A stretch of 64,000 nucleotides of DNA from an uncultured Clostridia bacterium (GTDB lineage: Bacteria > Bacillota > Clostridia > TANB77 > CAG-508), in assembly GCA_934162365.1 (NCBI GenBank), contig CAKPIK010000002.1, positions 162,176 to 226,175 on the forward strand, written 5' to 3'. Shown here one piece after another: positions 1 to 9,513 of the stretch (its first letter is position 1; every line of letters starts with the position of its first letter). The notes beneath the pieces were generated by a model, which was given only the letters and a program-made list of their open reading frames with translations, did no database searches and had not been told where the DNA came from. The translations under genes were made by a program, and so were the position numbers.

Positions 1-1006
1 TTTTTGTTTTAACAAATGGTGAACTATTCACAATACTTACTTGGTTTTTGGTATTTTCTGCCCTATATAAATACAAACTTATAGTTTCATCAGAATTTAG
101 TGGGTTTGGTATATCTAAAATACAACTATTAAATTTATTAATTATTAAAAGATGACACATCGTTTCAATTCCAGATAGGGTACCAACCATTTTATCATTT
201 TTAAAAACAGCTAATCCAATATTATTAACAGCATATTGAGAAGAATAGTTAATTAAGCTTTGAGCTTGAGCATCTAAACTACTATTAGACTTATCAATAT
301 AAGAATTTTTACTTGTATTGCTAATAATTCCAAGACCCGCATATGGCTGCATAAGAGAATCCTCTAAAGAAGAGTAAAAATCAGTTAGTTCAACTTCCTG
401 GTTATAAGCTGTTATGGTTTCTGAATTTGAAGTTAAATCATAATATTTTGATATTAAATTTTCTAGTTTTGGTTTATTTGAACTATTAAACTCATTATCT
501 GATATTGATGATATTATAATATTGCAATCGGGTCTTACCTCGACTTTATTTATGAGATTATTTATGATTTGACTTATATTTTTTCTAGCTTGTTCTTCAG
601 AGATAATTAAGACTTTACAATGGGATAATGTTATATCTTTATTTAAAAATGTATTTGCAATATTTATAGCAGAATCTAATGAATTGCATTCTATTGTAAA
701 TATCTCAGAAGTATTTGAGGAACTTTGACTTTCACTAGATGCTGAATCTCCATTACTTTCTTGTCCGCCACCAGATGAATCTTCAGAACTTTCTTTTGGC
801 TTAATAATAGCTTCTGTTGCACTAGATTCAATAGTTGATAGCTGTAAACTTATTTTGTATTTTGCAGTAGTACCAACATCAATTGCAACAGCCATGACAT
901 AAGCTAAATCATCTATATTTTCACTGCTACTAGAGTAATTACTTATAGAAGTAAGCAAAGCAATTACCACTGTAATAATTAGAATGTTTCTAGGTATTTT
1001 GTTCAT
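1..1006 (-). CDS. gerAC: Ger(x)C-family spore germination protein, partial
   Basis: This is the third gene of a gerA-type germinant receptor operon. It begins at the ATG at 1006 and runs off the left edge, so about 335 codons are visible. Residues 1-20 form a hydrophobic N-terminal segment, followed by a stretch resembling the family's opening block (DDLAYVMAVAIDV), where GerC proteins normally read DLxxVxxxxID. A Ser/Gly-rich insert near residues 75-100 is unusual. Ger(x)C proteins are normally lipoproteins with a Cys just after the hydrophobic segment, but none is visible here. The start overlaps the end of the upstream permease gene by 17 bases, suggesting translational coupling. Identification rests on gene order plus the N-terminal motif. 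Confidence 0.85.
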   Translation of the reverse strand, partial: MNKIPRNILIITVVIALLTSISNYSSSSENIDDLAYVMAVAIDVGTTAKYKISLQLSTIESSATEAIIKPKESSEDSSGGGQESNGDSASSESQSSSNTSEIFTIECNSLDSAINIANTFLNKDITLSHCKVLIISEEQARKNISQIINNLINKVEVRPDCNIIISSISDNEFNSSNKPKLENLISKYYDLTSNSETITAYNQEVELTDFYSSLEDSLMQPYAGLGIISNTSKNSYIDKSNSSLDAQAQSLINYSSQYAVNNIGLAVFKNDKMVGTLSGIETMCHLLIINKFNSCILDIPNPLNSDETISLYLYRAENTKNQVSIVNSSPFVKTK

Positions 1007-2105
1007 ATTTTTTATAATCTCCCTTTATTTTCTTCTTAATATTTCCAAGCAAAAGAACAGTAAAACTAAAACCAAAAATTATAACCAAAGATGAAATCTT
1101 TAATATACTTAGATCTAGTTTTCTTATTTGAATTGTGTTTTGATAAATTAAAGATAAACCAGCTAATAGTAAAATAAAGCAATAGGAAGTAATAGTTTTA
1201 TTTTCTATATTTGCTATTTTCTTAAAAATCAAATTTACAATTGCTATGGTTGTACTAATATAAGATAAAATAGTTATAATCCATACCAAAATATAAAAAG
1301 CATCAACTCTTTGTATAAACTTTCCTAATGTAATTTGCCTAGATTGTAAATATATAGGCGAATTTGAATTAGATGAAATTTCAAGAGGAAACATTAACAA
1401 TAATGAACCAATGGTAGTTAAAATAAAAAGACCTGATATTATTATGCTTATATATGAAATTTTATTAAATTTATTAACATCTCTTAGTAAAGGCATTAAA
1501 AAAAACAAAAAGGTTATATTTGCAAATATAAATATGTTGCTTGCTCCTTTTACAAAGGTATTATTAAAACTATCACCTAGAATTGGAAACAATCTTTCTG
1601 GTACAAAATCTTTAACACTAAAAATAGACAGAGTAATAAGAGCAACTGTTACAATTAATAAAATTATTAAATTAGTTTTTATTACAGTTTTAAAATTATA
1701 TTTATTAATAAATGCAATCCCTAACATTAAAAAGAAGACTATATAGGGAATAGGTGTGTTGTTAAAATATATAGTTTTTAAATTTTCAGTTGCATTTCTT
1801 AATGTTAATGAAGTGACAAATATAAAAAAAGCAATATAAATTATACCAACAATATACATAAATACCTTTCCAAATAGATAATTAGATATATCCAGTATAT
1901 CCATACCCTTGAAATTTTTGTATAATATAATTAAAAGAGATATTGCAACAAGAGCAAGTAATGTAATAAAAATTATGTTTAAAATACTGCTTGAGCCTTG
2001 ATCTTGAAGAATAAGTTTGGGCAATGTTACAAGAAGGTGGGCAAGAGGTACTATTAACATTATTGATATTGCTTCTGAAACTCCTAACTTGTTATTTAAG
2101 TCCAT
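990..2105 (-). CDS. gerAB: GerAB-type germinant receptor permease subunit
   Basis: The 371-residue protein is almost entirely hydrophobic, with about ten membrane segments, as expected of the GerAB/APC-superfamily subunit that sits in the spore inner membrane and probably binds small-molecule germinants. The first segment (SEAISIMLIVPLAHLLVTLP) and the charged loop after it fit the family layout. It lies 15 bases downstream of gerAA and overlaps gerAC, so all three are one transcript. The germinant cannot be told from sequence. Confidence 0.9.
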   Translation of the reverse strand: MDLNNKLGVSEAISIMLIVPLAHLLVTLPKLILQDQGSSSILNIIFITLLALVAISLLIILYKNFKGMDILDISNYLFGKVFMYIVGIIYIAFFIFVTSLTLRNATENLKTIYFNNTPIPYIVFFLMLGIAFINKYNFKTVIKTNLIILLIVTVALITLSIFSVKDFVPERLFPILGDSFNNTFVKGASNIFIFANITFLFFLMPLLRDVNKFNKISYISIIISGLFILTTIGSLLLMFPLEISSNSNSPIYLQSRQITLGKFIQRVDAFYILVWIITILSYISTTIAIVNLIFKKIANIENKTITSYCFILLLAGLSLIYQNTIQIRKLDLSILKISSLVIIFGFSFTVLLLGNIKKKIKGDYKKYEQNT

Positions 2106-2120
2106 AAATGTCTCCTTTCT

Positions 2121-3800
2121 CTATTTCCATTTCATACTAATATGACTTTGTTTATTTTCTCTTTTAACATTAAGAGCTGCTTCTCTTTTTTCTCTTTTCC
2201 ATATTGGTTCTAGGAAATATCCATTATTATATATTTTTGTTACTGGTACATATGGAGCTAAATAAGAAATTCCAAAAGAGGTGTATTCTGATAAAACTCC
2301 AATGTATATAAAAAGTCCAATTGCAATACCTAAAAAACCAAAAATAGCCCCTAAAAATATAAATACAAACCTTAATATTCTAAAGTGAAATTCTAATGAA
2401 AAATTAGGTATAACAAATGAAGAAAGTCCTGTAATTGCTACAATTATTATTGAAATTGGACTTACGATGTTTGCACTAACTGCTGCATCTCCTAAAACTA
2501 ATGCTCCAACTATACCCATTGTTGAACCGATAGGGGCTGGTACTCTTATTCCTGCTTCATGTATAAGTTCAAATGCTAGTTCCATTACAATTATTTCTAG
2601 TTCAATAGAAATTGGAACAGCTTGTCTAGAAGAAATTATGGAAAATAATAATTCAGTGGGAATTAACTCCTCATGAAAGTTTGTAATCGCGATATATATA
2701 CCTGGTAGTAAAACACTTATTATACATGCAATAAATCTTATTGTTTTCAATAAATTGGCAAAAGTGAAATTTATATTTCTGTCTTCAGGTGATTCTAGTA
2801 AATCAAAAAAAGTACAAGGGGCAATTAAAACAATAGGTGTACCATTTACTATAACAACAACTTTACCTTCGAGAAGTGAAGATGCTGCCGTGTCTGGCCT
2901 TTCGGTTGATATTACTTCAGGCAACGAACTTTTTGAATTTTCTTTTATTAATTCTTCTAACTGACCAGATGAAATTATATAGTCTAAATCCAAGTTATTA
3001 ACTCTATGTTTAACTTCATTTACTAATTCTGTATTAGCAATGTCTTTCAAATAACAAATAGCACATTTAGTTTTACTAACTATACCTACTGAAGTGTCTT
3101 CTATTATTAAATTTTCATTATTAACCAGTCTTCTAAGCATAGAAGTATTTGTTCTTAAATTTTCAACAAATGCTTCATGAGAACCACGTATTACTATTTC
3201 ATTTTTAGGTGAATCTATTGTCCTTTTTTCATATCCTTTTACATCACATACAAAGCAAGTATCAATAGTATCGATAAATAATGCACAATTTCCTAAATTA
3301 ACAGAAGTGACAATTTCTTTAAACTTTTGCATTTTTGTAACATCATTATGAGGAATAAGGCATGAATTAATATAATCTATTAAATTAAATTTCTTAACTC
3401 TTTTTACAGTAATGTTTGAAGCAACAGCAGAAGATACTATTGTTTCGCTTGCTTCTGATGTGTTAGATTTATTTTTTAACATTAAAGGATACAAAATAAA
3501 GCGGTTTATTGCTTTAGAATCACTCATTCCATCAATATATAAAATAAAAGCTTTGTATAATTTGTTTTTTGCAATTAAATCAAATTGTCTAATTTTGATA
3601 TCACTGTTTATTGAACTATTAAATTTATTTTTTATATATTCTAAATTAACATCAATACTAGGATATACATTTTCATTTAAATCCTCTAATGGAACCATTT
3701 TATTATCTGAATTGTCTTGACTATTAGTTAAATTAAAACGATAATTATTTTGAGGGGAATATTTAAAACTATCTATAATAGCATTAAAAAAATTTTTCAT
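2121..3800 (-). CDS. gerAA: GerAA-type spore germination protein
   Basis: The first gene of the receptor operon encodes 559 residues. A large soluble N-terminal region (about 1-345) is followed by a C-terminal membrane domain with four to five segments, the usual GerA-family plan. Family-like features include the block VVVIVNGTPIVLIAPCTFF near residue 315 and AFELIHEAGIRVPAPIGS in the membrane domain, close to the conserved REAGxRxP motif. A GGAG ribosome site precedes the ATG at 3800. GerAA assembles with the B and C subunits in the spore inner membrane and triggers ion and dipicolinate release when germinant binds. Forespore (sigma-G) expression is expected, but I could not identify a convincing promoter. 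Confidence 0.93.
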   Translation of the reverse strand: MKNFFNAIIDSFKYSPQNNYRFNLTNSQDNSDNKMVPLEDLNENVYPSIDVNLEYIKNKFNSSINSDIKIRQFDLIAKNKLYKAFILYIDGMSDSKAINRFILYPLMLKNKSNTSEASETIVSSAVASNITVKRVKKFNLIDYINSCLIPHNDVTKMQKFKEIVTSVNLGNCALFIDTIDTCFVCDVKGYEKRTIDSPKNEIVIRGSHEAFVENLRTNTSMLRRLVNNENLIIEDTSVGIVSKTKCAICYLKDIANTELVNEVKHRVNNLDLDYIISSGQLEELIKENSKSSLPEVISTERPDTAASSLLEGKVVVIVNGTPIVLIAPCTFFDLLESPEDRNINFTFANLLKTIRFIACIISVLLPGIYIAITNFHEELIPTELLFSIISSRQAVPISIELEIIVMELAFELIHEAGIRVPAPIGSTMGIVGALVLGDAAVSANIVSPISIIIVAITGLSSFVIPNFSLEFHFRILRFVFIFLGAIFGFLGIAIGLFIYIGVLSEYTSFGISYLAPYVPVTKIYNNGYFLEPIWKREKREAALNVKRENKQSHISMKWK

Positions 3801-3861
3801 AAATTAAACTCCAATTTTTTTCTTTGCATTTATTATTTTCAAAAATAAGAAAAATATGTAT

Positions 3862-3897
3862 AAAAAATGTAACAGCAATAATTTACTGTTACATTTT
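3862..3897 (-). terminator. Rho-independent terminator of the acyl-CoA synthetase gene
   Basis: A perfect 12-bp stem (3864-3875 with 3886-3897) encloses a 10-nt loop. Read on the minus strand the hairpin ends in a T tract at 3867-3862. It lies just downstream of the synthetase stop codon and upstream of gerAA. Confidence 0.85.
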
Positions 3898-3916
3898 AAG
3901 TTTAATATTATTTAAT

Positions 3917-5648
3917 TTATTTAATATTAATATCTTTTAAATTTAATACTTTTTTTAATTCTTCATTTCTTTTAGTCTTATTTGTAGTAGTTCTTATTAA
4001 AGGTTCTTTAGTAATTATCATATCTTTAATATATTTATAAAGAGGAAGAGTTTTATTTATTTCTTTTATTTTATCCCAGATAAGAGCTTTTAAATCTGCT
4101 TCACTAATGTTTTCATAATTTGCTTTTATAAAGCTATCATTATATACAATTTCTACTGCAACTTTAACATCATTAACATCATTTTTATTTGGCAAACCAT
4201 AAACAAAGCATTCTTCAACTTCATCTAATCTGTTTATTAACAATTCAAGTTCTTCAGGAAAAACTTTTTTTCCATTTTTCAAAACTATTAAATCTTTTTT
4301 TCTACCAGTAATAAATAGGAAACCATCCTTATCTAAATATCCTAAATCACCAGTGTGGAACCATCCATCTTGTAAAACTTCATTTGTTTTTTCTTGATTA
4401 TTATAATAACCAAGCATTACATTTGGACCTTTTACAGTAATTTCTCCAATTTGATTTGAATCTGGATTGTCTATTTTAACTTCTAAGCTTTGCATTGGCA
4501 TACCAACAGAACCATAACGAATGTGACTAAAATCTTCAGCTGCAATAACAGGGGAAGTTTCGGTTAAACCATAACCTTGTACAATATTTATTCCTATTTG
4601 ATTAAACCATTTTTCTACTTTAGTGTCTAATGGAGCTCCACCAGAGATTATAAATCTCATAGCACCACCTAATTGATCTATTAGTTGCTTAAATAATAAT
4701 CTTCTAATATCAATATGGAATTTTAATAAAAAGTTACTTATTTTAATTGCAGTGTTTATTAATTTTGTTTTACCTTGTTTATCAATTTCTTTAATAATTG
4801 TTGAATACATTTTATCTATTAAGATAGGAACACCAACAAATAAAGATACTTTATATTCAATTAGATTTTGTTTAATATATTTTAAACCATCAGGAAAAAC
4901 AGTTTTTAAGCCAGAAGCTAACATAACTAACATACCTGTTGAACCAAAAATATGGTGAAAAGGTAGAAAGGCAATATTAACATCTGTGCTATGAAAATCT
5001 TCAACAAGTTGCATGTCATATATATTTGTAGCAATACCGTTTTGATTTAACATAACAGCCTTAGATTTTGAAGTTGTTCCAGATGTAAACAGTAATATGC
5101 TCATTTTATATGAATCAACTTTATAATCTATATAATCTGTAAAACCATTATCAATTTCATTCTTTCCATCTGATAATAATTCATAGAAAGATAAATAACC
5201 TGGTAAATCTTTAGTACAAATGAAATGTTCTATTTTAGTTTTATTATTTTCTTTTATTTCTTCTATAATATCTTTTAATTTTACATCAAAAACAATTGCC
5301 GAAGCTTCACTTCTAATTAAAGAATCCTCAAGTTCACCAACTTGTAAACCTTTATCTAGTGGTACAGATACGATACCTCCGAAGCAAGTTGCTTAAATGT
5401 GCAACAGCCCATTCGTAACTATTATTACCAACTACTGCAACTCTTTTATCTTTTAATCCTAATTTATATAAACTAGTACCAAAGCTATTAATATCAGATA
5501 GCAAATCAGAATAAGTGTGATTTATATATTCAATATTATTATCATTTTTAATTTTTGTTGTAAAAGCTATATTGTTTGAGAAAATATTAACAGAATGATA
5601 TATTAATTCCTTGATATTTTCAAATTTATTTATGTTCTTCTTTTGCAT
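3917..5648 (-). pseudogene. AMP-forming long-chain acyl-CoA synthetase, frameshifted
   Basis: Two reading frames together give one full-length ANL-superfamily ligase (about 577 residues). These enzymes activate fatty acids with ATP and then CoA. The N-terminal part (start ATG at 5648 behind GGAGG) reads to EWAVAHL, and the second frame resumes as ATCFGGIVSVPLDKGL, the expected continuation. The break is a single surplus A within TTTAA at about 5393-5394. Downstream parts are intact: the P-loop-like TSGTTSKSK, the YGLTETSP motif, the adenylate-binding GWFHTGDLGY and the C-terminal lysine region. The gene stands alone between terminators. It is either a recent pseudogene or an intact gene carrying a sequencing indel. 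The fatty-acid chain preference is unknown. Confidence 0.85.
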
Positions 5649-5688
5649 AAGTACCTCCATAAAATAACACAGTCTATTTTCCTAAATT

Positions 5689-5717
5689 ATTATATCTTAT
5701 CTTATTCGAAAATACAA
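5689..5717 (-). promoter_or_regulatory. Sigma-A promoter of the acyl-CoA synthetase gene
   Basis: On the minus strand TTGTAT (5717-5712) and TATAAT (5694-5689) are separated by 17 bases and lie about 40 bases before the chosen start codon. Confidence 0.7.
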
Positions 5718-5812
5718 GTTAATATTATAATTAAATAAAAATACATATAAGGAAAAATATAAGAATAAACATAACCAAGCCTGTTATTTAATATATATTA
5801 ATAGGTGATAAT

Positions 5813-6580
5813 ATGAAAATTATAACATTAAAAAAGAAAAAAATAATGAAAATGGTAGTTATTACTGTTTTCTCTTTTATTGTACTAGGATTGTCAACTT
5901 CATTTGCAATGCAACATTACTATAAAACAGATTTTTCAACAGGAATAGTTAATGCAACAGTGCTAAATGTTAGAAGTGGACCAAGTAGTAACTTTAAAGT
6001 AATAACAACAGTTAAGAAAAACGAATATGTAAGAGTGTTTGCAGGAATAGGAGATTGGTATGTAATACAAACAAATAATGATTATATAGGAGTTGTAAGT
6101 AAAAAATATATAAAAGCAATATATTCTGGAAGCTCTCATAACACTGGAAGCGCTACCACTGGAGGAAGTAATAGTACTACTACAAGTAATACAACTTTAA
6201 CTAGTGATGAACAAGAAGTATTTAATTTAATAAATAAACAAAGAACAAATAATGGATTAGCAGCATTAAAAATAGATAATGAAGTACAAAGAGTTGCAAG
6301 AATAAAAGCTCAAGATATGGTAAATAATAATTATTTTTCACATACGTCGCCAACATATGGTTCTCCATTTGATATGCTAAAAAGTTTTAAAATATCATAT
6401 AAATCAGCAGGGGAGAACATTGCTGGAAACTCTAGTAATAGTGCAGCAGTAACTGCATGGATGAACTCCTCAGGACATAAAGCTAACATATTAAATAGTA
6501 GTTTTAACTACACAGGAGTAGGAGTAGTAAATGGCTCTAAATATGGAAAAATATATGCGCAAATGTTTATAGGACGTTAA
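5813..6580 (+). CDS. Secreted SH3b-CAP domain protein
   Basis: This 255-residue exported protein begins with a basic stretch and a signal peptide cleaved near residue 32. A bacterial SH3 domain follows (about 42-102, with NVRSGPSSNFKVI), which in this family usually binds cell-wall peptide. A Ser/Thr/Gly/Asn linker leads into a YkwD-like CAP/SCP domain (about 128-255). The CAP cavity residues are visible: His in YFSHTSP, Glu in GENIAG and His in SSGHKANIL. Proteins of this design are secreted and wall-associated; the biochemical activity of bacterial CAP domains is poorly defined. It is a single-gene unit ended by a strong hairpin. Confidence 0.88.
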   Translation: MKIITLKKKKIMKMVVITVFSFIVLGLSTSFAMQHYYKTDFSTGIVNATVLNVRSGPSSNFKVITTVKKNEYVRVFAGIGDWYVIQTNNDYIGVVSKKYIKAIYSGSSHNTGSATTGGSNSTTTSNTTLTSDEQEVFNLINKQRTNNGLAALKIDNEVQRVARIKAQDMVNNNYFSHTSPTYGSPFDMLKSFKISYKSAGENIAGNSSNSAAVTAWMNSSGHKANILNSSFNYTGVGVVNGSKYGKIYAQMFIGR

Positions 6581-6603
6581 AAAAGTGGCAAAGCCACTTT
6601 TTT
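6579..6603. terminator. Bidirectional terminator between convergent genes
   Basis: An 11-bp perfect stem (A6 GTGGC, 6579-6589, with 6593-6603) encloses a 3-nt loop and has T runs in both directions. It serves the CAP gene and the convergent tetR gene, whose stop codon overlaps the stem. Confidence 0.9.
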
Positions 6604-7198
6604 ATTCTTTTAATAAATTTCTAATTACATTATATAAATAAGGTTTAAATTCTTCTATTGGTAAAGGCTTTTTATAAATTATAGAATCAAAACAAGTTGA
6701 ACTTACAAGTTCTATTATCATAAATAAAGTGACTTTAGGATTTTTTAAGTTTAAGTTATTTTCTTTAACACCTTTTAAAAATAAACCATAAAGGCTTTCT
6801 TCGTCTGAACTTTTTTCATCATATATTTTTGTAATTGTTTCGTTATAAACTCCCCAAGATAGGTTTTTTGAAATGAATTTTAAAACTAAAGGAGCTTTAA
6901 CTAATTCATCTATAACATAGTTAATAATAAATATAATTTGGTCAGAAAAGTTTTCAATATAATTGCTTTTCATATGTTCTAAGGCATCATTAAATAATTT
7001 TTCTGATTTTTTTGCTATTAATATATCACGTATTTCATATTTATCTTTGAAATACAAATAGAAAGTACCTTTTGCTACATTTGCATTATCAACTATATCT
7101 TGAATAGAAGTATCTTTAATGCCTTTTTGGGTAAAAAGCTTAAAGGCAGTGTCTAATAATCTAGATTCTTTTTCATTTTTTTGATCTGTTAAACTCAT
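6602..7198 (-). CDS. TetR/AcrR-family repressor
   Basis: The 198-residue protein has an N-terminal TetR helix-turn-helix (about 10-56, with TSIQDIVDNANVAKGTFYLYF) and an all-helical ligand-binding C-terminal half. It is divergent from the MmpL transporter. Near-identical TGAC-N5-GTCA elements lie over the promoters on both sides, so it very likely represses both itself and the transporter operon until an inducer binds. The inducer is unknown. A GGAGGA ribosome site lies just upstream of the ATG. Confidence 0.92.
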   Translation of the reverse strand: MSLTDQKNEKESRLLDTAFKLFTQKGIKDTSIQDIVDNANVAKGTFYLYFKDKYEIRDILIAKKSEKLFNDALEHMKSNYIENFSDQIIFIINYVIDELVKAPLVLKFISKNLSWGVYNETITKIYDEKSSDEESLYGLFLKGVKENNLNLKNPKVTLFMIIELVSSTCFDSIIYKKPLPIEEFKPYLYNVIRNLLKE

Positions 7199-7234
7199 AA
7201 AAAATCCTCCTTATGAATATATTATTACACAAAA

Positions 7235-7248
7235 TGAACTAATAGTCA
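7235..7248. promoter_or_regulatory. Putative TetR operator over the tetR promoter
   Basis: TGAACTAATAGTCA resembles the two transporter-side operators. On the minus strand it overlaps a -35 hexamer TTGACT (7249-7244), followed 16-19 bases later by TAATAA/TAATAT. This arrangement is typical of autorepression. Confidence 0.6.
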
Positions 7249-7352
7249 ATAATTAAAAAACTTTTTTGTTATAATAAAATATTAAAATAAACCATGAAAC
7301 AGCACTTGTAACAATAAAAACACATAAATAATAAAATATTTATAAAAAACTA

Positions 7353-7402
7353 TTGACTAATGGTCATAAAAGTATTATTATATATAAAGTGACCGAAAGT
7401 CA
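7353..7402 (+). promoter_or_regulatory. MmpL operon promoter with two TetR operators
   Basis: A -35 TTGACT (7353-7358) and -10 TATTAT (7376-7381) are 17 bases apart. One palindrome, TGACTAATGGTCA (7354-7366), overlaps the -35. A second, TGACCGAAAGTCA (7390-7402), lies just downstream of the -10. Both are followed by the same ATAAAAG, and their starts are 36 bp apart. Confidence 0.75.
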
Positions 7403-7422
7403 TAAAAGAAAGGAGAGCAAAA

Positions 7423-9489
7423 ATGCTTAAATTTGGAGAATTTATATGCAAACACAAAAAAACAATTCTAATAATAGCATTGATATTATTAATCCCATCA
7501 ATTATTGGAATGAAAGCTACTAGAATTAATTATGATATTTTAGTATATTTGCCAGACAACATTGAAACAATTAAAGGCGAAAATATTCTTTCAGAAGATT
7601 TTAATATGGGAGCATATTCAGTTGTTGTATTAGAAAATATGAAAACAAAAGATATTTTAAAACTTGAAGATAAGTTTAAAGAAATTGATAATGTTGAAAA
7701 AGTAGTTGGAATTTCAGATGTTCTAGGAACAAGCATACCAGTAGATATGATTCCAAACGAAATAAAAGATAAGGTATATAAAGATGGAAATACTATTTTA
7801 TTAGTTACTTTTAAAGATAGCATTTCATCAGATACAACTATGGAAACAATAGAAAAATTAAGAGATATAACAGATGAACGTTGTAAAATTAGTGGAATGT
7901 CTGCAACAGTTTTAGATACAAGAGATTTATCTAACTCAGAAGTTGTAATATACGTTATAATTGCGGTTGTATTATGTTTAATAATTTTACAATTAGCATT
8001 AGACTCATATGTGGCTCCAATATTCTTATTACTTAATATTGGAATAGCTATATTGTATAATATGGGAACAAATATATTCTTAGGAGAAATTTCATATATA
8101 ACAAAAGCAATAAGCGCAGTATTACAACTTGGAGTTACAATGGACTTTGCAATATTCTTATATCATAGTTATAAAGCACAAAAAGAAATATATAGTGATA
8201 ATGATGAAGCAATGGCACATGCAATTTCAAAAACCTTGGTATCTGTAATTGGTAGTTCATTAACTACAATAGCTAGTTTCTTGGCTTTATGTAGTATGAA
8301 TTTAACACTTGGAAAAGATATAGGTATAGTTATGGCAAAAGGTGTTTTACTAGGAGTTATTTGTGTTGTTACAGTTTTACCAGCAATGTTATTAGTATTT
8401 AATAATTTAATAGAAAAAACTTCACACAAAGAAATATTACCTAAGTTTAAAAGAGTAAAAGATTTTAATATAAAACATCACAAAGCAATAATTGTTTTAT
8501 TTATAATAATTTTGCCATTTGCAATTTATGGATATAAAAATACAAATGTTTACTATAATCTAGACAAATCATTACCAGAAAGTTTGCCAAGTATTACTGC
8601 TAATAAAGAATTGAAAGAAAAATTTGATATGGTATCAACAGAAGTAATATTGGTTGACGCAAAACTACCAGATTATAAAGTAAATGAAATGTTAAAAGAA
8701 ATAGATAATGTTGATGGCATTGGTTGGACTTTGGGATATCCTAAAGTTTCAGGAGCTTTACCAGAGCAAATGCTTTCAGATGATATAAAATCTGTATTTG
8801 AAAATGATAAATATCAAATGCTTTTAGTTAACTCTAAGTACGAGATGGCAACAGATGAGTTAAATAATCAAGTAAATGAAGTAAATCAAATTATAAAAAA
8901 ATATGATAGCAATGCAATATTAGCAGGTGAAGGACCTTTAATGAAGGACTTAGTAGAAATAAGTGACCATGACTTTAATAGTGTAAATACTTTCTCAATT
9001 GCAATTATATTTGTAATAATGATATGTGTTTTAAAATCTATCTCATTACCAATAATTTTAATTACTGTAATTGAGTTTGCGATATTTATAAACATGGGAA
9101 TACCAGCATATATAAATACATCTTTACCATTTATTGCTTCAATAGTAATTGGAACAATCCAATTAGGAGCAACAATAGATTATGCAATTTTAATTACTAC
9201 TAAATATATTGATTTAAGAAAAAATGGAAAAGACAAATATGCAGCAATAGATGAGGCTTTAGGAACATCAATATCATCAATAATAGTAAGTGGTTTATGT
9301 TTCTTTGGAGCAACATTTGGTGTTGGAGCATATTCAAAGATAGAAATGATTGGTTCATTATGTACACTAATGTCTAGAGGAGCAATTATAAGTATGGTTG
9401 TTGTTATTACTGTATTGCCAGCTTTCTTAATGTTATTTGATAAGATCATTTGTAAAACAACAAGAAAAATGAGTAAAATAAATAATTAG
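7423..9489 (+). CDS. MmpL/RND-family transporter
   Basis: The 688-residue membrane protein has the duplicated RND plan: one segment (about 13-31), a large outer loop, a five-helix bundle (about 172-330), then a second segment and loop and a second bundle (about 510-680). Each bundle carries a family proton-relay-like motif (GVTMDFAIFLYHSY and GATIDYAILITTKY, with the Asp-Phe/Tyr pair). Such proteins use the proton gradient to export lipids or drugs across the cytoplasmic membrane. It is followed 24 bases later by a secreted coiled-coil protein and controlled by the divergent TetR repressor, suggesting an inducible efflux or lipid-export operon. The substrate cannot be inferred. Confidence 0.9.
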   Translation: MLKFGEFICKHKKTILIIALILLIPSIIGMKATRINYDILVYLPDNIETIKGENILSEDFNMGAYSVVVLENMKTKDILKLEDKFKEIDNVEKVVGISDVLGTSIPVDMIPNEIKDKVYKDGNTILLVTFKDSISSDTTMETIEKLRDITDERCKISGMSATVLDTRDLSNSEVVIYVIIAVVLCLIILQLALDSYVAPIFLLLNIGIAILYNMGTNIFLGEISYITKAISAVLQLGVTMDFAIFLYHSYKAQKEIYSDNDEAMAHAISKTLVSVIGSSLTTIASFLALCSMNLTLGKDIGIVMAKGVLLGVICVVTVLPAMLLVFNNLIEKTSHKEILPKFKRVKDFNIKHHKAIIVLFIIILPFAIYGYKNTNVYYNLDKSLPESLPSITANKELKEKFDMVSTEVILVDAKLPDYKVNEMLKEIDNVDGIGWTLGYPKVSGALPEQMLSDDIKSVFENDKYQMLLVNSKYEMATDELNNQVNEVNQIIKKYDSNAILAGEGPLMKDLVEISDHDFNSVNTFSIAIIFVIMICVLKSISLPIILITVIEFAIFINMGIPAYINTSLPFIASIVIGTIQLGATIDYAILITTKYIDLRKNGKDKYAAIDEALGTSISSIIVSGLCFFGATFGVGAYSKIEMIGSLCTLMSRGAIISMVVVITVLPAFLMLFDKIICKTTRKMSKINN

Positions 9490-9513
9490 TATAGGAAAGG
9501 AAGAAGAGAAAAG

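Noticed and set aside
3801..3870. Sigma-G promoter for the gerA operon
   Set aside because: No pair of elements with the right spacing matched well; the best candidates overlap the terminator of the neighbouring gene.
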